A DNA stretch of 64,000 nucleotides from Palleronia sediminis (GTDB taxonomy: Bacteria; Pseudomonadota; Alphaproteobacteria; Rhodobacterales; Rhodobacteraceae), in the NCBI RefSeq assembly GCF_004358695.1, contig NZ_SNAA01000007.1, positions 62,001-126,000 of the forward strand, read 5' to 3'. How positions within the stretch are numbered: the first letter of the stretch is position 1; each line of letters begins with the position of its first letter. A model generated the notes under the pieces. It did no database searches. It saw nothing but the letters and a program-made list of their open reading frames with translations, and was not told the origin of the DNA. The translations under genes were made by a program, and so were the position numbers. Of the stretch, positions 47,970-56,575 are shown one piece after another.

Positions 47970-48890
47970 TCAGAGCGCCAGCGTCGTCTCGCGCAGCCAA
48001 GCCATGAAGGCGCGCGGGTCGGACTGGCGCGCGGCGATCTCGGCAGGGGCGATGGCGCGGCCGATCCGCGGGGCCTGCGACCGGCCCAATGCGCGCACGA
48101 CCTCGTGCAACAACAGACCCTGGCGCAGCACCGGCGAGATCCGGTTGGCGATGTGATAGGCGCGCGAGTTCTGGCCCGGAAACAGGATCGGCACCACCGC
48201 CGCGCCGGATTGGCGGATCATCTTGGCGGTAAAGGGCGACCACGGCGCCTCGATCACCGGGCCGAACGCGGTTTCCGAGGTCGCGACCTGCCCCGAGGGG
48301 AACAGCACCACGCATCCGCCCGCCGCGAGATGGGCCATGGCCCGGCGCCGCATGTCGAGGCTCTTGGCCAGCGCGTCGGCCTCGTGCGGGAACGGCACCG
48401 GGATCATGAAACGGTCGATCTCGGCCACGCCGGTCAGCAGCGACCGCGTCAGGATCTTGTAGTCGCCGCGCACCCGGCCCATCAGCTCGCCCAGCACCAT
48501 TCCGTCGATCAGCCCGTGCGGATGGTTGGCGACGATCACCAGCGGCCCGCGCGCGGGAATGCGCGCCAACATGGCCGGCGGCACGTCGAGCTCGATCCCC
48601 ATCACCCCGAGCGCCTGCGTCCAGAACCGCTGCCCGTGCGGCACGCCCATCGCCTCGAACCGGCGGATCAGGCGCAACAGCCGCAGCTTGCCGGTGGCGG
48701 CCTCGATCGTCTTGATGACGGCGCGGTGCAGCGGATGCTCGAAGGTGTTGGCATAGCTCAGGCGCCGGCGGTCATAGGGCCGTTCGCCCACCGCGGTGAT
48801 GCCGTCGCCCTGCGCGGCATGGCGGGCATGGCGGCGGACCGGAGAGGCGCGGCGGGGAACGATCGCGGCCGGGGTATCCTTGAGCGCCAC
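47970..48890 (-). CDS. Lysophospholipid/glycerol acyltransferase family protein
   Basis: A 306-residue PlsC-domain protein. The acyltransferase motif is VIVANHPHGLIDG (His123, Asp129), an H-x5-D spacing rather than the usual H-x4-D; this NHPxG variant exists in a subgroup of the family. Later motifs include VVLFPSGQVATSE and AAVVPILFPGQNSRAY. It probably acylates a lysolipid or ornithine-lipid precursor at the membrane. The GTG at 48890 starts 3 bp after the HPr stop, with GAGGA about 11 bases upstream, so it may be the last gene of the PTS IIA-HPr unit, although no metabolic link is obvious. Confidence 0.82.
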   Translation of the reverse strand: MALKDTPAAIVPRRASPVRRHARHAAQGDGITAVGERPYDRRRLSYANTFEHPLHRAVIKTIEAATGKLRLLRLIRRFEAMGVPHGQRFWTQALGVMGIELDVPPAMLARIPARGPLVIVANHPHGLIDGMVLGELMGRVRGDYKILTRSLLTGVAEIDRFMIPVPFPHEADALAKSLDMRRRAMAHLAAGGCVVLFPSGQVATSETAFGPVIEAPWSPFTAKMIRQSGAAVVPILFPGQNSRAYHIANRISPVLRQGLLLHEVVRALGRSQAPRIGRAIAPAEIAARQSDPRAFMAWLRETTLAL

Positions 48891-48893
48891 GCG

Positions 48894-49163
48894 CTACATG
48901 TCCTCGCCGAAGCGGCTCGCGACGAGGGCCTCGATGGCGGCGGCCAGCGGCTCGGCCTCGGGTCCGGCGGTCTGCACCTCGATCACGGTGCCGAAATGGG
49001 CGGCGAGCATCAAAAGCCCCATGATGCTGTCGCCCGACGCACTCATCCCGTCGTGGAACACGTCGGCGGTGGCGTCATGGCTTTCGACCACCTCGACCAG
49101 ACGGGCCGAGGCGCGGGCATGCAGCCCCTTTTCGTTGACGATCTTGAGGGAGCGGTTTGCCAT
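48894..49163 (-). CDS. ptsH: HPr phosphocarrier protein
   Basis: An 89-residue HPr. The phosphoryl-accepting His15 is in NEKGLHARASARLVE and the regulatory Ser46 in ASGDSIMGLLMLA, so both the EI/PEP site and the HprK site are present. With the EIIA next to it and hprK upstream, and no sugar permease, it is likely part of a regulatory (nitrogen-type) PTS. ATG 49163 lies 6 bp after the EIIA stop, so the genes are co-transcribed. Confidence 0.95.
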   Translation of the reverse strand: MANRSLKIVNEKGLHARASARLVEVVESHDATADVFHDGMSASGDSIMGLLMLAAHFGTVIEVQTAGPEAEPLAAAIEALVASRFGEDM

Positions 49164-49169
49164 GCCGCC

Positions 49170-49589
49170 TTACCCGCGGCCGCCGGCCAGCCTGAGCTCG
49201 GGTGCGGGCTTGGTCATGGTGTCGAGATACTTGCGCCCCGCCATCAGCCCCGCATGCACCGCGTCGGCGACGGGCAGGTGCCGCGACTTGGCCAGCTTGA
49301 TGAGCATGGGCAGGTTCGCGCCATAGACGATGCGGCGGTTGTCGGGATTGCAGGCGCGCAGCGACAGGTTCGAGGGCGATCCGCCGAACATGTCGGTCGC
49401 GACGATCACCCCGTCGCCCTCGTCGACCGCATCGGCAGCGGCGCAGATTTCGGCCTGTTTGGCGGGGCGGTTGCATTCGGGTTCGATCGAGACGGCACGA
49501 ATCCCGGCCTGACGCCCGACGACGTGTTCGACCGCCGCGAGAAATTCGCGGGCCAGCCCCCCGTGGGCGACGATGACGATGCCGATCAA
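49170..49589 (-). CDS. PTS EIIA (mannose/fructose-type) protein
   Basis: A 139-residue EIIA of the mannose family (ManX-like). The phosphorylated His is H9 in IGIVIVAHGGLAREF. The rest, VIVATDMFGGSPSNLSLRA and RIVYGANLPMLIKLA, matches the fold. The start is inferred to be TTG 49589, with AAGGAA seven bases upstream, because the family begins M-I-G-I-V; an in-frame GTG at 49604 is the alternative. It precedes HPr by 6 bp. No EIIB/C/D components are here, so it is probably regulatory. Confidence 0.9.
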   Translation of the reverse strand: MIGIVIVAHGGLAREFLAAVEHVVGRQAGIRAVSIEPECNRPAKQAEICAAADAVDEGDGVIVATDMFGGSPSNLSLRACNPDNRRIVYGANLPMLIKLAKSRHLPVADAVHAGLMAGRKYLDTMTKPAPELRLAGGRG

Positions 49590-49640
49590 GGCCGTTTCCT
49601 TCACTGAGGGCGCCGACCTGCCCCAGGCGCCCGTTATGCT

Positions 49641-49653
49641 TGTCAAGTTGACA
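49641..49653. promoter_or_regulatory. Operator-like palindrome upstream of EIIA
   Basis: TGTCAAGTTGACA is a perfect 6-1-6 inverted repeat, 52 bp before the EIIA start. The regulator cannot be named. The half-site also contains a possible -35 (TTGACA). Confidence 0.45.
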
Positions 49654-49925
49654 CTCGCCCACCCGGTTCCGCAAGCCCCATCACGCCGATTTGCCCGCGT
49701 GTGCAAGCAACGCCTCGCCGAAGATGCTGCAAGGCGGCGAACGCGCGGGGCCATGGAAACCGCGTTGGAGCTTGGCCCGGCCGCGATCCGGCCTGCTGCG
49801 GCGCGGCATTGTGCATTTCGCGCGCATTTTCGTGCCTCGGGGCGAAACGGGGCCGGGTTGAGGGGTCGCCGCGCCTGCGGCGTCTGGTCGCGGGGGGTGG
49901 CGAGACCGGGGTAGAGGGCGGGGGG

Positions 49926-49955
49926 AACGATCGCGGGGCCGTTCCCGCGATTGTT
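49926..49955 (-). terminator. Hairpin after hprK
   Basis: AACGATCGCGGG and CCCGCGATTGTT form a 12-bp stem with one G-U/T pair around a six-base loop. It begins 15 bp after the hprK stop on the minus strand. No clear U-run follows, so it may be a processing site or weak terminator. It suggests that hprK and EIIA-HPr are separate units. Confidence 0.55.
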
Positions 49956-49970
49956 GCCCGCTTTGGGGCC

Positions 49971-50441
49971 TCATACGTCGCGCGGCAGGCCCGCCCTCAG
50001 GATCTGGACCACCGGCCCGACAAGGGCGCGCCAGTCGCGCCCCGCGATCATGGGCACCGCGCAATTCAGGATCGACCACGTCGCGGGTGGCGGCAGGCGC
50101 TCGGGCGCGTCGCGGGACAGGTCGACGGCCAGCAGCACTTCGGCCGATGATGCGGGCTCGGCCCCGAGCAGCCCGATCCCGCGCGCCTCGATCAGCCCAG
50201 CGATGGACGGGGGCGCCGTGGCGATCAGCCCGCCCCCCGCGAGGCGCAGGATCGTGCGGTCGTCCGAGACGAGGCGGATGTCGGATGCGACCATCGCCGC
50301 GAGCGAGAGGGACGATTTGCCGCAGCCCGACGGCCCCAGGATCACCGCGGCACCGCACGGCCCGGCAATCGTCGTGGCGTGAACGACCGTCTCGCCATAT
50401 CCCGGCGCGGCGGGCGACGGCTCCGCGCCCTGCCCGCTCAG
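49971..50441 (-). CDS. hprK: HPr kinase/phosphorylase (short alphaproteobacterial form)
   Basis: A short HprK that should phosphorylate Ser46 of HPr. The P-loop is ILGPSGCGKSS; further on come RLVSDDRTIL, AGLIEARGIGLLG (the HprK signature region) and VEILAVDLS-like VLLAVDLSRDAPERLPPP. The start is a problem. The first ATG/GTG/TTG in frame is GTG 50345, which would begin at the valine of the beta strand before the P-loop and lose the conserved VVHATTIA segment. The full-length start that fits the family is a CTG at 50441 (156 residues), overlapping the chvG TGA as CTGA. I use it, but it is inferred. Confidence 0.75.
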   Translation of the reverse strand: MSGQGAEPSPAAPGYGETVVHATTIAGPCGAAVILGPSGCGKSSLSLAAMVASDIRLVSDDRTILRLAGGGLIATAPPSIAGLIEARGIGLLGAEPASSAEVLLAVDLSRDAPERLPPPATWSILNCAVPMIAGRDWRALVGPVVQILRAGLPRDV

Positions 50442-52153
50442 ATCGGGAGTCCGACGACGAAACGCGCGCCCAGCGGATCGGAATCGGGGTCGGCATCGGT
50501 GGGCATGATGTTCTCGGCCCAGATGACGCCGCCATGCGCCTCGACGATTTGCTTGGAAATGGCGAGGCCGAGGCCCGAATTGTTCCCGAACTGCCCGTCG
50601 GGCCGGTGCGAATAGAACCGGTTGAAGATCTTGGTGATGGCCTGCGGCGGGATGCCGGGGCCGGTATCCTCGACCACGACGAGAACGCGGTTCTCGCGCC
50701 GCCGGACCCAGAGCCGGATCGCATCGCCCTCGTTGCAGAACGAGATCGCGTTGGTGATGAGATTGACGAAGACCTGCGCCAGGCGGCTTTCGAGCCCGTC
50801 GATCACGATGGGATCGGGCGGCAGGTCCGAGATGAACTCGATCCCCTTGGCCTCGGCGTCGCGGCCGAGATACTCGGCCAGGTTGCCGATCATGGTCAGC
50901 AGGTTGAACCGCTCCTCGTCCTCCTTGACGAGTTCGCTGTCCAGTCGCGAGGCGTTCGAGATATCGCTCACCAGCCGGTCGAGCCGCCGCACGTCATGGT
51001 CGATCACGTCGAGCAGTTGCGCGCGCTGCTCGTCCTTCTTGACGAAACGCAGGCTGCCCACCGCCGACCTGAGCGAGGCGAGCGGGTTCTTGATCTCGTG
51101 CGCGACGTCGGCGGCGAATTGTTCGTTCGCGTCGATCCGGTCGTAAAGCGCGGCGACCATGCCGCGCAGCGCGCTCGACAGGCGCCCGATCTCGTCGGGG
51201 CGGGCCGAGAGGTCGGGGATGCGCACGCGGCTCGGCTTGACCGTGCGGGCGTTCCTGTCGCGCCCGATCTCGGCTGCGGCGGCGAGGTCGGACAGCGGGT
51301 TGGCGATGGTCGAGGCCAGCACGAGGCTCAGCCCGATCGAGACCACGATGGCGATGACGAACATCTGCAACACCTGTTCGCGCTCGGCCCGCACGAGCTG
51401 GTCGATCTCGCCCGCGCCCGAGGTCAGCGCGACTACGCCCATGACCTCGCCATCGACGACGACAGGGGTCGCGACGGCGAAAAGCGTGCTGCCGTCCTTG
51501 ACGAGGTTCGTCTCGACATGGGTCGCACCGCCGAAGCTGCGCTCGACGAGCTGTTCGGCCAAAAGGTCGTTCTGGCTGCCCGCGCCGTCCTCGGGCGCCT
51601 TGGTCAGCATCCCCGCGACGGCCATCCAGGCATTGTCGAGCATGTCCGTGATGACGGTCGAGCGGTCGTCGCGCTCCAGCCCGCCGACAAGCTCGATCTC
51701 GGGGCGGGGCATCCCGCGCGACGTGGCCAGAACCTCGCGCCCGAGTCCGAAGACAAAGACCTGGCTTTGCCCCGACAGGTCGAGCCCGGCCACCGTGGCC
51801 ACCGGATCGACGCCCTGGCCCAGCGCGGCGCCCGGCGTGGCCGAAAGCTGCACCTCGAGCACGTCGGCCACCAGCTCGGCCTCGGCGACCAGCGCCGCCT
51901 CGCGCTGGAACACGAGGCTGTCGCGGAACGGGTTGATGAACAGCACGCCCGCGACCAGCAACAGGATGGCCAGCAGGTTGAAGGTGATGATCTTGCGCGC
52001 CAGCGGCGAGCGATTGACCGCGATCAGGCCCTTGCCGCGCGACCGCATCCGGGCCTCGCGGTCGGCCGAGGCGTCGGCGCGCACCCAGTCCTCGCCCAGA
52101 AGGACGCCGCCGCGCCCGGCGCGTGCCGGCTCCGATCCGCTGTCAGTCGCCAT
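50438..52153 (-). CDS. chvG: Sensor histidine kinase ChvG
   Basis: A 571-residue membrane sensor kinase. Membrane helices are at about residues 52-74 and 264-284, enclosing a large periplasmic sensing domain. A HAMP region follows (about 285-345), then the H-box FAADVAHEIKNPLASLRS (His352) and the ATP-binding motifs LVVVEDTGPGIPPQAI and GLGLAISKQIVEAHGG. It is adjacent to chvI and pairs with it. In rhizobia ChvG/ChvI (ExoS/ChvI) respond to acid and envelope conditions. ATG 52153 is chosen; GTG 52159 is in frame and would add two residues. The gene starts 12 bp after chvI. Confidence 0.93.
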   Translation of the reverse strand: MATDSGSEPARAGRGGVLLGEDWVRADASADREARMRSRGKGLIAVNRSPLARKIITFNLLAILLLVAGVLFINPFRDSLVFQREAALVAEAELVADVLEVQLSATPGAALGQGVDPVATVAGLDLSGQSQVFVFGLGREVLATSRGMPRPEIELVGGLERDDRSTVITDMLDNAWMAVAGMLTKAPEDGAGSQNDLLAEQLVERSFGGATHVETNLVKDGSTLFAVATPVVVDGEVMGVVALTSGAGEIDQLVRAEREQVLQMFVIAIVVSIGLSLVLASTIANPLSDLAAAAEIGRDRNARTVKPSRVRIPDLSARPDEIGRLSSALRGMVAALYDRIDANEQFAADVAHEIKNPLASLRSAVGSLRFVKKDEQRAQLLDVIDHDVRRLDRLVSDISNASRLDSELVKEDEERFNLLTMIGNLAEYLGRDAEAKGIEFISDLPPDPIVIDGLESRLAQVFVNLITNAISFCNEGDAIRLWVRRRENRVLVVVEDTGPGIPPQAITKIFNRFYSHRPDGQFGNNSGLGLAISKQIVEAHGGVIWAENIMPTDADPDSDPLGARFVVGLPI

Positions 52154-52165
52154 CGCCACGCCCGG

Positions 52166-52867
52166 TCACTCTTCGTTATAGCGATAGCCGATCCCGTACA
52201 GCGTCTCGATGGCCGAGAACTCGGGGTCGACCGTGCGCATCTTCTTGCGCAGCCGCTTGATATGGCTGTCGATGGTGCGGTCGTCGACATAGACCTGGTC
52301 GTCATAGGCCACGTCCATCAACTGGTCGCGGCTTTTCACGAAACCGGGCCGTTGCGCCAGCGCCTGCAGCAACAGGAACTCGGTCACGGTCAGCGAGACG
52401 TCGTCGCCCTTCCACTTCACGGCGTGGCGGGCCGGGTCCATCGTCAACTGACCCCGCGTGAGCACCTGGCTCTGCTCGGCCGCGGTCGTCTCGCCGCTGG
52501 TCAGCACCTCCTGGCGGCGCAGAAGGGCGCGGATCCGCTCAACCAGCAGGCGTTGCGAGAACGGCTTGCGCACGTAATCGTCGGCCCCCATCCTGAGGCC
52601 CAGCACCTCGTCGATCTCGTCATCCTTTGAAGTCAGGAAGATCACCGGCATCTGGGTTTTCTGGCGCACGCGCTGCAACAGGTCCATGCCGTCCATGCGG
52701 GGCATCTTGATGTCGAACACCGCCATGTCGGGCAGTTTCTTGGCGAATGCGTCCCAGGCCTGCTGGCCGTCGTTATAGGTCTCGACCTCGAAGCCCTCGG
52801 CCTCGAGCGTCATTGCAACGGATGTAAGAATATTGCGGTCGTCATCGACCAAAGCGATCTTCGACAT
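52166..52867 (-). CDS. chvI: Response regulator ChvI
   Basis: A 233-residue OmpR-family regulator. The receiver domain has acidic residues LVDDD at the N terminus, phospho-acceptor Asp52 ([12 protein letters not shown]) and Lys in [10 protein letters not shown]. The winged-helix DNA-binding domain is at about 140-230 ([46 protein letters not shown]). It works with ChvG, 12 bp downstream. ATG 52867. The 306-bp region to the divergent pckA should carry its promoter; tandem repeats there could be its binding sites. Confidence 0.95.
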   Translation of the reverse strand: MSKIALVDDDRNILTSVAMTLEAEGFEVETYNDGQQAWDAFAKKLPDMAVFDIKMPRMDGMDLLQRVRQKTQMPVIFLTSKDDEIDEVLGLRMGADDYVRKPFSQRLLVERIRALLRRQEVLTSGETTAAEQSQVLTRGQLTMDPARHAVKWKGDDVSLTVTEFLLLQALAQRPGFVKSRDQLMDVAYDDQVYVDDRTIDSHIKRLRKKMRTVDPEFSAIETLYGIGYRYNEE

Positions 52868-53173
52868 GCGGATCGTCCTTTTCCTGCGCGAAATGCTGCC
52901 TGAACGTCTTTTCTTTTTTCGGCCATATTCCCGACCGGGCCCCGTCAAGGCAACCGATTTCGCGAATCGCGCCCCGTGCTGCTCTGCATTTAGGGGACAA
53001 AACCGTTGATGATGACTTAATTGCCTCACCCGGCCCGCCGCGTGCCCCGGCGGCGGACCGGTGGCGATAACGCCGGAATGGTGGCGTTAAACCGCTCGCG
53101 CGGCGGGGGCGGCGTGCTAACACCGACCGGTATGCGGGCCATGACGGGCCGCGGCCAGGGAGGCAGCACAGAC
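52868..53173. other. 306-bp divergent regulatory region between chvI and pckA
   Basis: No gene is seen. A possible minus-strand promoter for chvI is TTGCCT (52953-52948), 17 bases, GAATAT (52930-52925). A T-rich run lies at about 52908-52919. The plus-strand repeats at 53060-53092 are described separately. No clear pckA promoter was recognised. Confidence 0.5.
53060..53092 (+). promoter_or_regulatory. Tandem direct repeats upstream of pckA
   Basis: GGTGGCGATAAC (53060-53071) and GGTGGCGTTAAAC (53080-53092) are direct repeats 20 bp apart, two helical turns. This spacing suits an OmpR-type dimer such as ChvI, but the site is not proven. The pckA ATG is 81 bp downstream. Confidence 0.45.
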
Positions 53174-54772
53174 ATGACCATCGGGCGCGTCAATCCGAAC
53201 CACACGCTTGAAACCCAGGGGATCGAGGGTCTGGGCCAGGTGCATTACAACCTGACCGAACCCAAGCTGGTCGAGGCCGCCCTGGCCCGCGGCGAGGGTC
53301 GGCTTGGCCGCGGCGGCGTGTTTCTCTGCGCCACCGGCAAGCACACCGGCCGGTCGCCCAAGGACAAATTCGTCGTCAAGACCCCCCTGACCGAGCCCGA
53401 TATCTGGTGGGAGAACAACCCGCCCATGACGCCCGAGGCCTTCGCGACGCTCAAGGCCGACATGCTCGAGCACATGAAGGGGCGCGACTATTTCGTGCAG
53501 GATCTCTTTGCCGGGGCCGATCCCGCGCAGCGGCTCGACGTGCGGCTGGTCAACGAACTCGCCTGGCACGCGCTGTTCATCCGCCACATGCTGCGCCGGC
53601 CCGAACGCGACCGGCTGGAAAGTTTCGTGCCCGATTTCACGATCATCAACTGCCCCAGCTTCAAGGCCGATCCCAAGCGCCATGGCTGCCGGTCCGAGAC
53701 CGTGATCGCGCTGAACTTCGACGAAAAGACGATCCTGATCGCCGATACGGAATATGCCGGCGAGAACAAGAAATCGGTGTTCAGCGTGCTGAACTACCTG
53801 CTGCCCCCGCGCGGCATCATGCCCATGCACTGCTCGGCCAACCATGCGCCGGGCAACCCGGTCGACACGGCGATCTTTTTCGGGCTGTCGGGCACCGGCA
53901 AGACGACGCTCTCGGCCGATCCGTCGAGGGTGCTGCTGGGCGACGACGAACACGGCTGGTCCGACCGCGGCACCTTCAACTTCGAGGGCGGCTGCTATGC
54001 CAAGACGATCAACCTGTCGCGCGAGGCCGAGCCCGAGATCTTTGCCACCACCGAGCGGTTCGCGACCGTGATCGAGAACATGGTCTATGACGAGGATACG
54101 CTCGAGCTGGATTTCCAGGACGACAGCCTCGCCGCCAACATGCGCTGCGCCTATCCGCTGCACTATATATCGAACGCCTCGACCACCGGGCTCGGCGGGC
54201 ATCCCAAGAACATCGTGATGCTGACCTGCGATGCCTTCGGCGTGCTGCCCCCGATCGCGCGGCTGACGCCGGCGCAGGCGATGTATCACTTCCTCTCGGG
54301 CTTCACCGCCAAGGTGGCGGGCACCGAAAAGGGCGTGACCGAGCCGCAACCGACCTTTTCGACCTGTTTCGGCGCGCCCTTCATGTCGCGCCGCCCCGAG
54401 GTCTACGGCGAATTGCTCAAGGCCAAGATCGCCAAGCACGGCTCGACCTGCTGGCTGGTCAATACCGGCTGGACGGGCGGCGCCTTCGGCACGGGCTCTC
54501 GCATGCCGATCAAGGCCACGCGCGCCCTTTTGACCGCCGCGCTGAGCGGCAGCCTCGATCGCGCGACGTTCCGAAAGGATCCCAATTTCGGCTTCGAGGT
54601 GCCGACCGGCGTCGAGGGCGTGGCCGATCTTCTGCTCAACCCGCGCCGCACCTGGGACGACCCCGAAGCCTATGACCGGCAAGCGAAAAAGCTGGTCGGC
54701 ATGTTCTCGGAGAACTTCCGCCAATACGAGAGCCATATCGACGACGACGTGCGTGCCGTGGCCCTCGGCTGA
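53174..54772 (+). CDS. pckA: Phosphoenolpyruvate carboxykinase (ATP)
   Basis: A 532-residue enzyme converting oxaloacetate to PEP at the entry to gluconeogenesis. The nucleotide P-loop is [12 protein letters not shown] (about 236-247), with [19 protein letters not shown] near the N terminus and [18 protein letters not shown] and [15 protein letters not shown] later. Length is typical for the ATP-dependent form. ATG 53174 gives [19 protein letters not shown] lies 11 bases before. It stands opposite chvI, as in rhizobia, and is probably controlled by that system or the regulatory PTS (inference). Confidence 0.97.
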   Translation: MTIGRVNPNHTLETQGIEGLGQVHYNLTEPKLVEAALARGEGRLGRGGVFLCATGKHTGRSPKDKFVVKTPLTEPDIWWENNPPMTPEAFATLKADMLEHMKGRDYFVQDLFAGADPAQRLDVRLVNELAWHALFIRHMLRRPERDRLESFVPDFTIINCPSFKADPKRHGCRSETVIALNFDEKTILIADTEYAGENKKSVFSVLNYLLPPRGIMPMHCSANHAPGNPVDTAIFFGLSGTGKTTLSADPSRVLLGDDEHGWSDRGTFNFEGGCYAKTINLSREAEPEIFATTERFATVIENMVYDEDTLELDFQDDSLAANMRCAYPLHYISNASTTGLGGHPKNIVMLTCDAFGVLPPIARLTPAQAMYHFLSGFTAKVAGTEKGVTEPQPTFSTCFGAPFMSRRPEVYGELLKAKIAKHGSTCWLVNTGWTGGAFGTGSRMPIKATRALLTAALSGSLDRATFRKDPNFGFEVPTGVEGVADLLLNPRRTWDDPEAYDRQAKKLVGMFSENFRQYESHIDDDVRAVALG

Positions 54773-54818
54773 GCGGTTGGGAGCGTAAACTTCGCAAGAC
54801 TGCGACGAATTGTCGGAA

Positions 54819-54842
54819 CCGGCCCGCGGGGCCGGCTCTTTC
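54819..54842 (+). terminator. pckA terminator hairpin
   Basis: CCGGCCC pairs with GGGCCGG (seven base pairs) around a three-base loop, followed by CTCTTTCCC. It lies 46 bp after the pckA stop and 44 bp before the next start. Confidence 0.6.
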
Positions 54843-54886
54843 CCTATCCGCAGGGGCAACCTGCAGTTTGAATTAGGGAGTACGAC

Positions 54887-56524
54887 ATGTTCCGACGCAC
54901 GCATACCCGCGCGCTCCTGCTGTCCACCGCGCTGAGCATTCCGCTGGCCGGAATGGGTCACGCCCAGGACGCGCAGCGCATTCGCATCAACCCCGATCTG
55001 CTGACCTCGAAATCCGAGGCCTGCCAGAATCTCGGCCAGACGATCGCCGACATGGACGGCATGGTGACGGGCACCGATCCGCAAGAGATCGTGACCGCGA
55101 TCAATGCCGACAACAGCGATGCCTGCTTTACCCTGCAGGAAATGCTGGTGAGCGCGGCCGGCGGCGACACGCCCCCCGCCGAAGGCACCGAGACCTCGGA
55201 CGATCCGCAGAGCCAGATCACCACGCCGGACGACGCCAACGCACCCGAGGACACGCAGGCTCTCGACGAGAACGACACCCCGATCGACGAGGACACCGAG
55301 GTGATCGGTGCGGTGGATGACGAACCCGCCCCCGAGACCGACGGCCAGAGCGACATGGAGCCGATCGAGGACGACACCGACACTGCCAGCGACACCGAGA
55401 CCGACAGCGCCACCGCCGAGGCGGATGTCGAGGCCGAGGCCGAGGCCGCCGTCTCCGAAGAGGCGACCGCCTCCGAGGACATCACGGTTCAGGCCGAGGC
55501 CATCGCCACCGTGCCCGCGCCCGATGTCGATGTCGAGGTGCCCGGCCCCAACGTGCGCGTTTCGCCCGCCCAGCCGCAGGTCGACGTGACCACCAAGGCC
55601 CCCGAGGTCGAACTCGAGATGGCCAAGCCGCAGATCTCGGTCGAGATCCCCGAGATCGTCGTCCGCGTCGAGATCCCGGCGCCGACCGTCTACATCCTCA
55701 CCGACGATCCCGACGTCTCGGTAAGCGCGGGCGACCCGCAGGTCGATGTGGAACAGGGCCAGCCCACCGTCACCGTGACGCAGCCCGACCCCAGCGTCGC
55801 GCTCGACATCGCCGAGAACCAGAACGCCGATACCGCGTCGGGCGATGCCGCCACGGCCTCGGGTTCGGGTGACGGCTCGGACGGCAGCCAGTCCGTCGAC
55901 GGCAACACGCAGACCACGATGGGCGAGGCCCGCATCGAGATCGTGCGGAACGAGGGCGATGCGCAGGTGAACATCGAATCGGGCGGCGAGCCGTCGGTTT
56001 CGGTCTCGGATGCCGAGCCGCAGGTCCAGGTGTCGATGCCGCAGGAGCCGCGCGTCGAGATCACGCAGTCGGGCGAACCCACCGTCCGTCTCGAATCCAG
56101 CGACGAGCGTGACCAGCGCCGTTCGGGCAACGATGCCTCGAACAGCGGCGGCTCCAACAGCGACGCCGCGTCGATGGACGGCCAGCAGACCGATCAGGCC
56201 AATGCCACGACCGGCGGCCAGGGATCGCGCGTGCTTGTCGACGACGTGCTGGGCTATGACGTCATCACGGCCAATGGCGACAATCTCGGTGCGCCCGAGG
56301 CGGTGATCGACATGAACGGCACGCCCGCGCTCATCGTTTCGAGCGGCGGTTTCCTCGGCATCGGCGATACCGAGGTGCCGGTGGCCCTGTCGGACGTGAC
56401 CTTCGACGGCGAGCAGATCCGCCTTCGCGAGATGACCGAAGAGGACATCGAGCAGATGCAGGATTTCGACTACGATTCCTCGCAGGCGATGCCCGGTGAC
56501 GCCGAGGTCATGATCGGCCGCTAA
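54887..56524 (+). CDS. Secreted acidic repeat protein with a C-terminal PRC-barrel domain
   Basis: A 545-residue exported protein. The signal peptide (ALLLSTALSIPLAGMGHA) ends near residue 26. Residues about 27-90 form a small domain with two cysteines (SEACQNLGQ, SDACFTLQ). About 90-215 is very acidic and Thr/Ala/Asp/Glu-rich. About 215-310 and again 345-410 contain short repeats of the form P-x-V-x-V (VPAPDVDVEVPGP, PQISVEIPEIVV, PTVTVTQPDPSV, EPSVSVSDAEPQVQV). A Ser/Gly/Asn linker follows, then a PRC-barrel (VLVDDVLGYDVITANGDNL, about 455-530). I cannot name a family for the whole. ATG 54887 has AGGGAG eight bases upstream. Confidence 0.8.
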   Translation: MFRRTHTRALLLSTALSIPLAGMGHAQDAQRIRINPDLLTSKSEACQNLGQTIADMDGMVTGTDPQEIVTAINADNSDACFTLQEMLVSAAGGDTPPAEGTETSDDPQSQITTPDDANAPEDTQALDENDTPIDEDTEVIGAVDDEPAPETDGQSDMEPIEDDTDTASDTETDSATAEADVEAEAEAAVSEEATASEDITVQAEAIATVPAPDVDVEVPGPNVRVSPAQPQVDVTTKAPEVELEMAKPQISVEIPEIVVRVEIPAPTVYILTDDPDVSVSAGDPQVDVEQGQPTVTVTQPDPSVALDIAENQNADTASGDAATASGSGDGSDGSQSVDGNTQTTMGEARIEIVRNEGDAQVNIESGGEPSVSVSDAEPQVQVSMPQEPRVEITQSGEPTVRLESSDERDQRRSGNDASNSGGSNSDAASMDGQQTDQANATTGGQGSRVLVDDVLGYDVITANGDNLGAPEAVIDMNGTPALIVSSGGFLGIGDTEVPVALSDVTFDGEQIRLREMTEEDIEQMQDFDYDSSQAMPGDAEVMIGR

Positions 56525-56544
56525 GGCTCTTGCAGACAAGGCCG

Positions 56545-56575
56545 GGGCGCGCGACCCGTGCGGGGTCGCGCGCCC
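56545..56575. terminator. Bidirectional terminator hairpin
   Basis: A perfect 13-bp stem, GGGCGCGCGACCC with GGGTCGCGCGCCC, closes a five-base loop between the two convergent genes. The right arm runs into the stop codon of the TauE/SafE gene. No U-tract is present. Confidence 0.65.

Larger units (their letters stand above)
49605..49970. other. 366-bp gap between EIIA and hprK
   Basis: This stretch holds no convincing gene. Near hprK it contains the hairpin at 49926-49955; nearer EIIA it contains the palindrome at 49641-49653. In many alphaproteobacteria rapZ is found between hprK and EIIA; I found no RapZ-like sequence here. The rest is G-rich on the plus strand (around 49855-49925). Confidence 0.6.
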
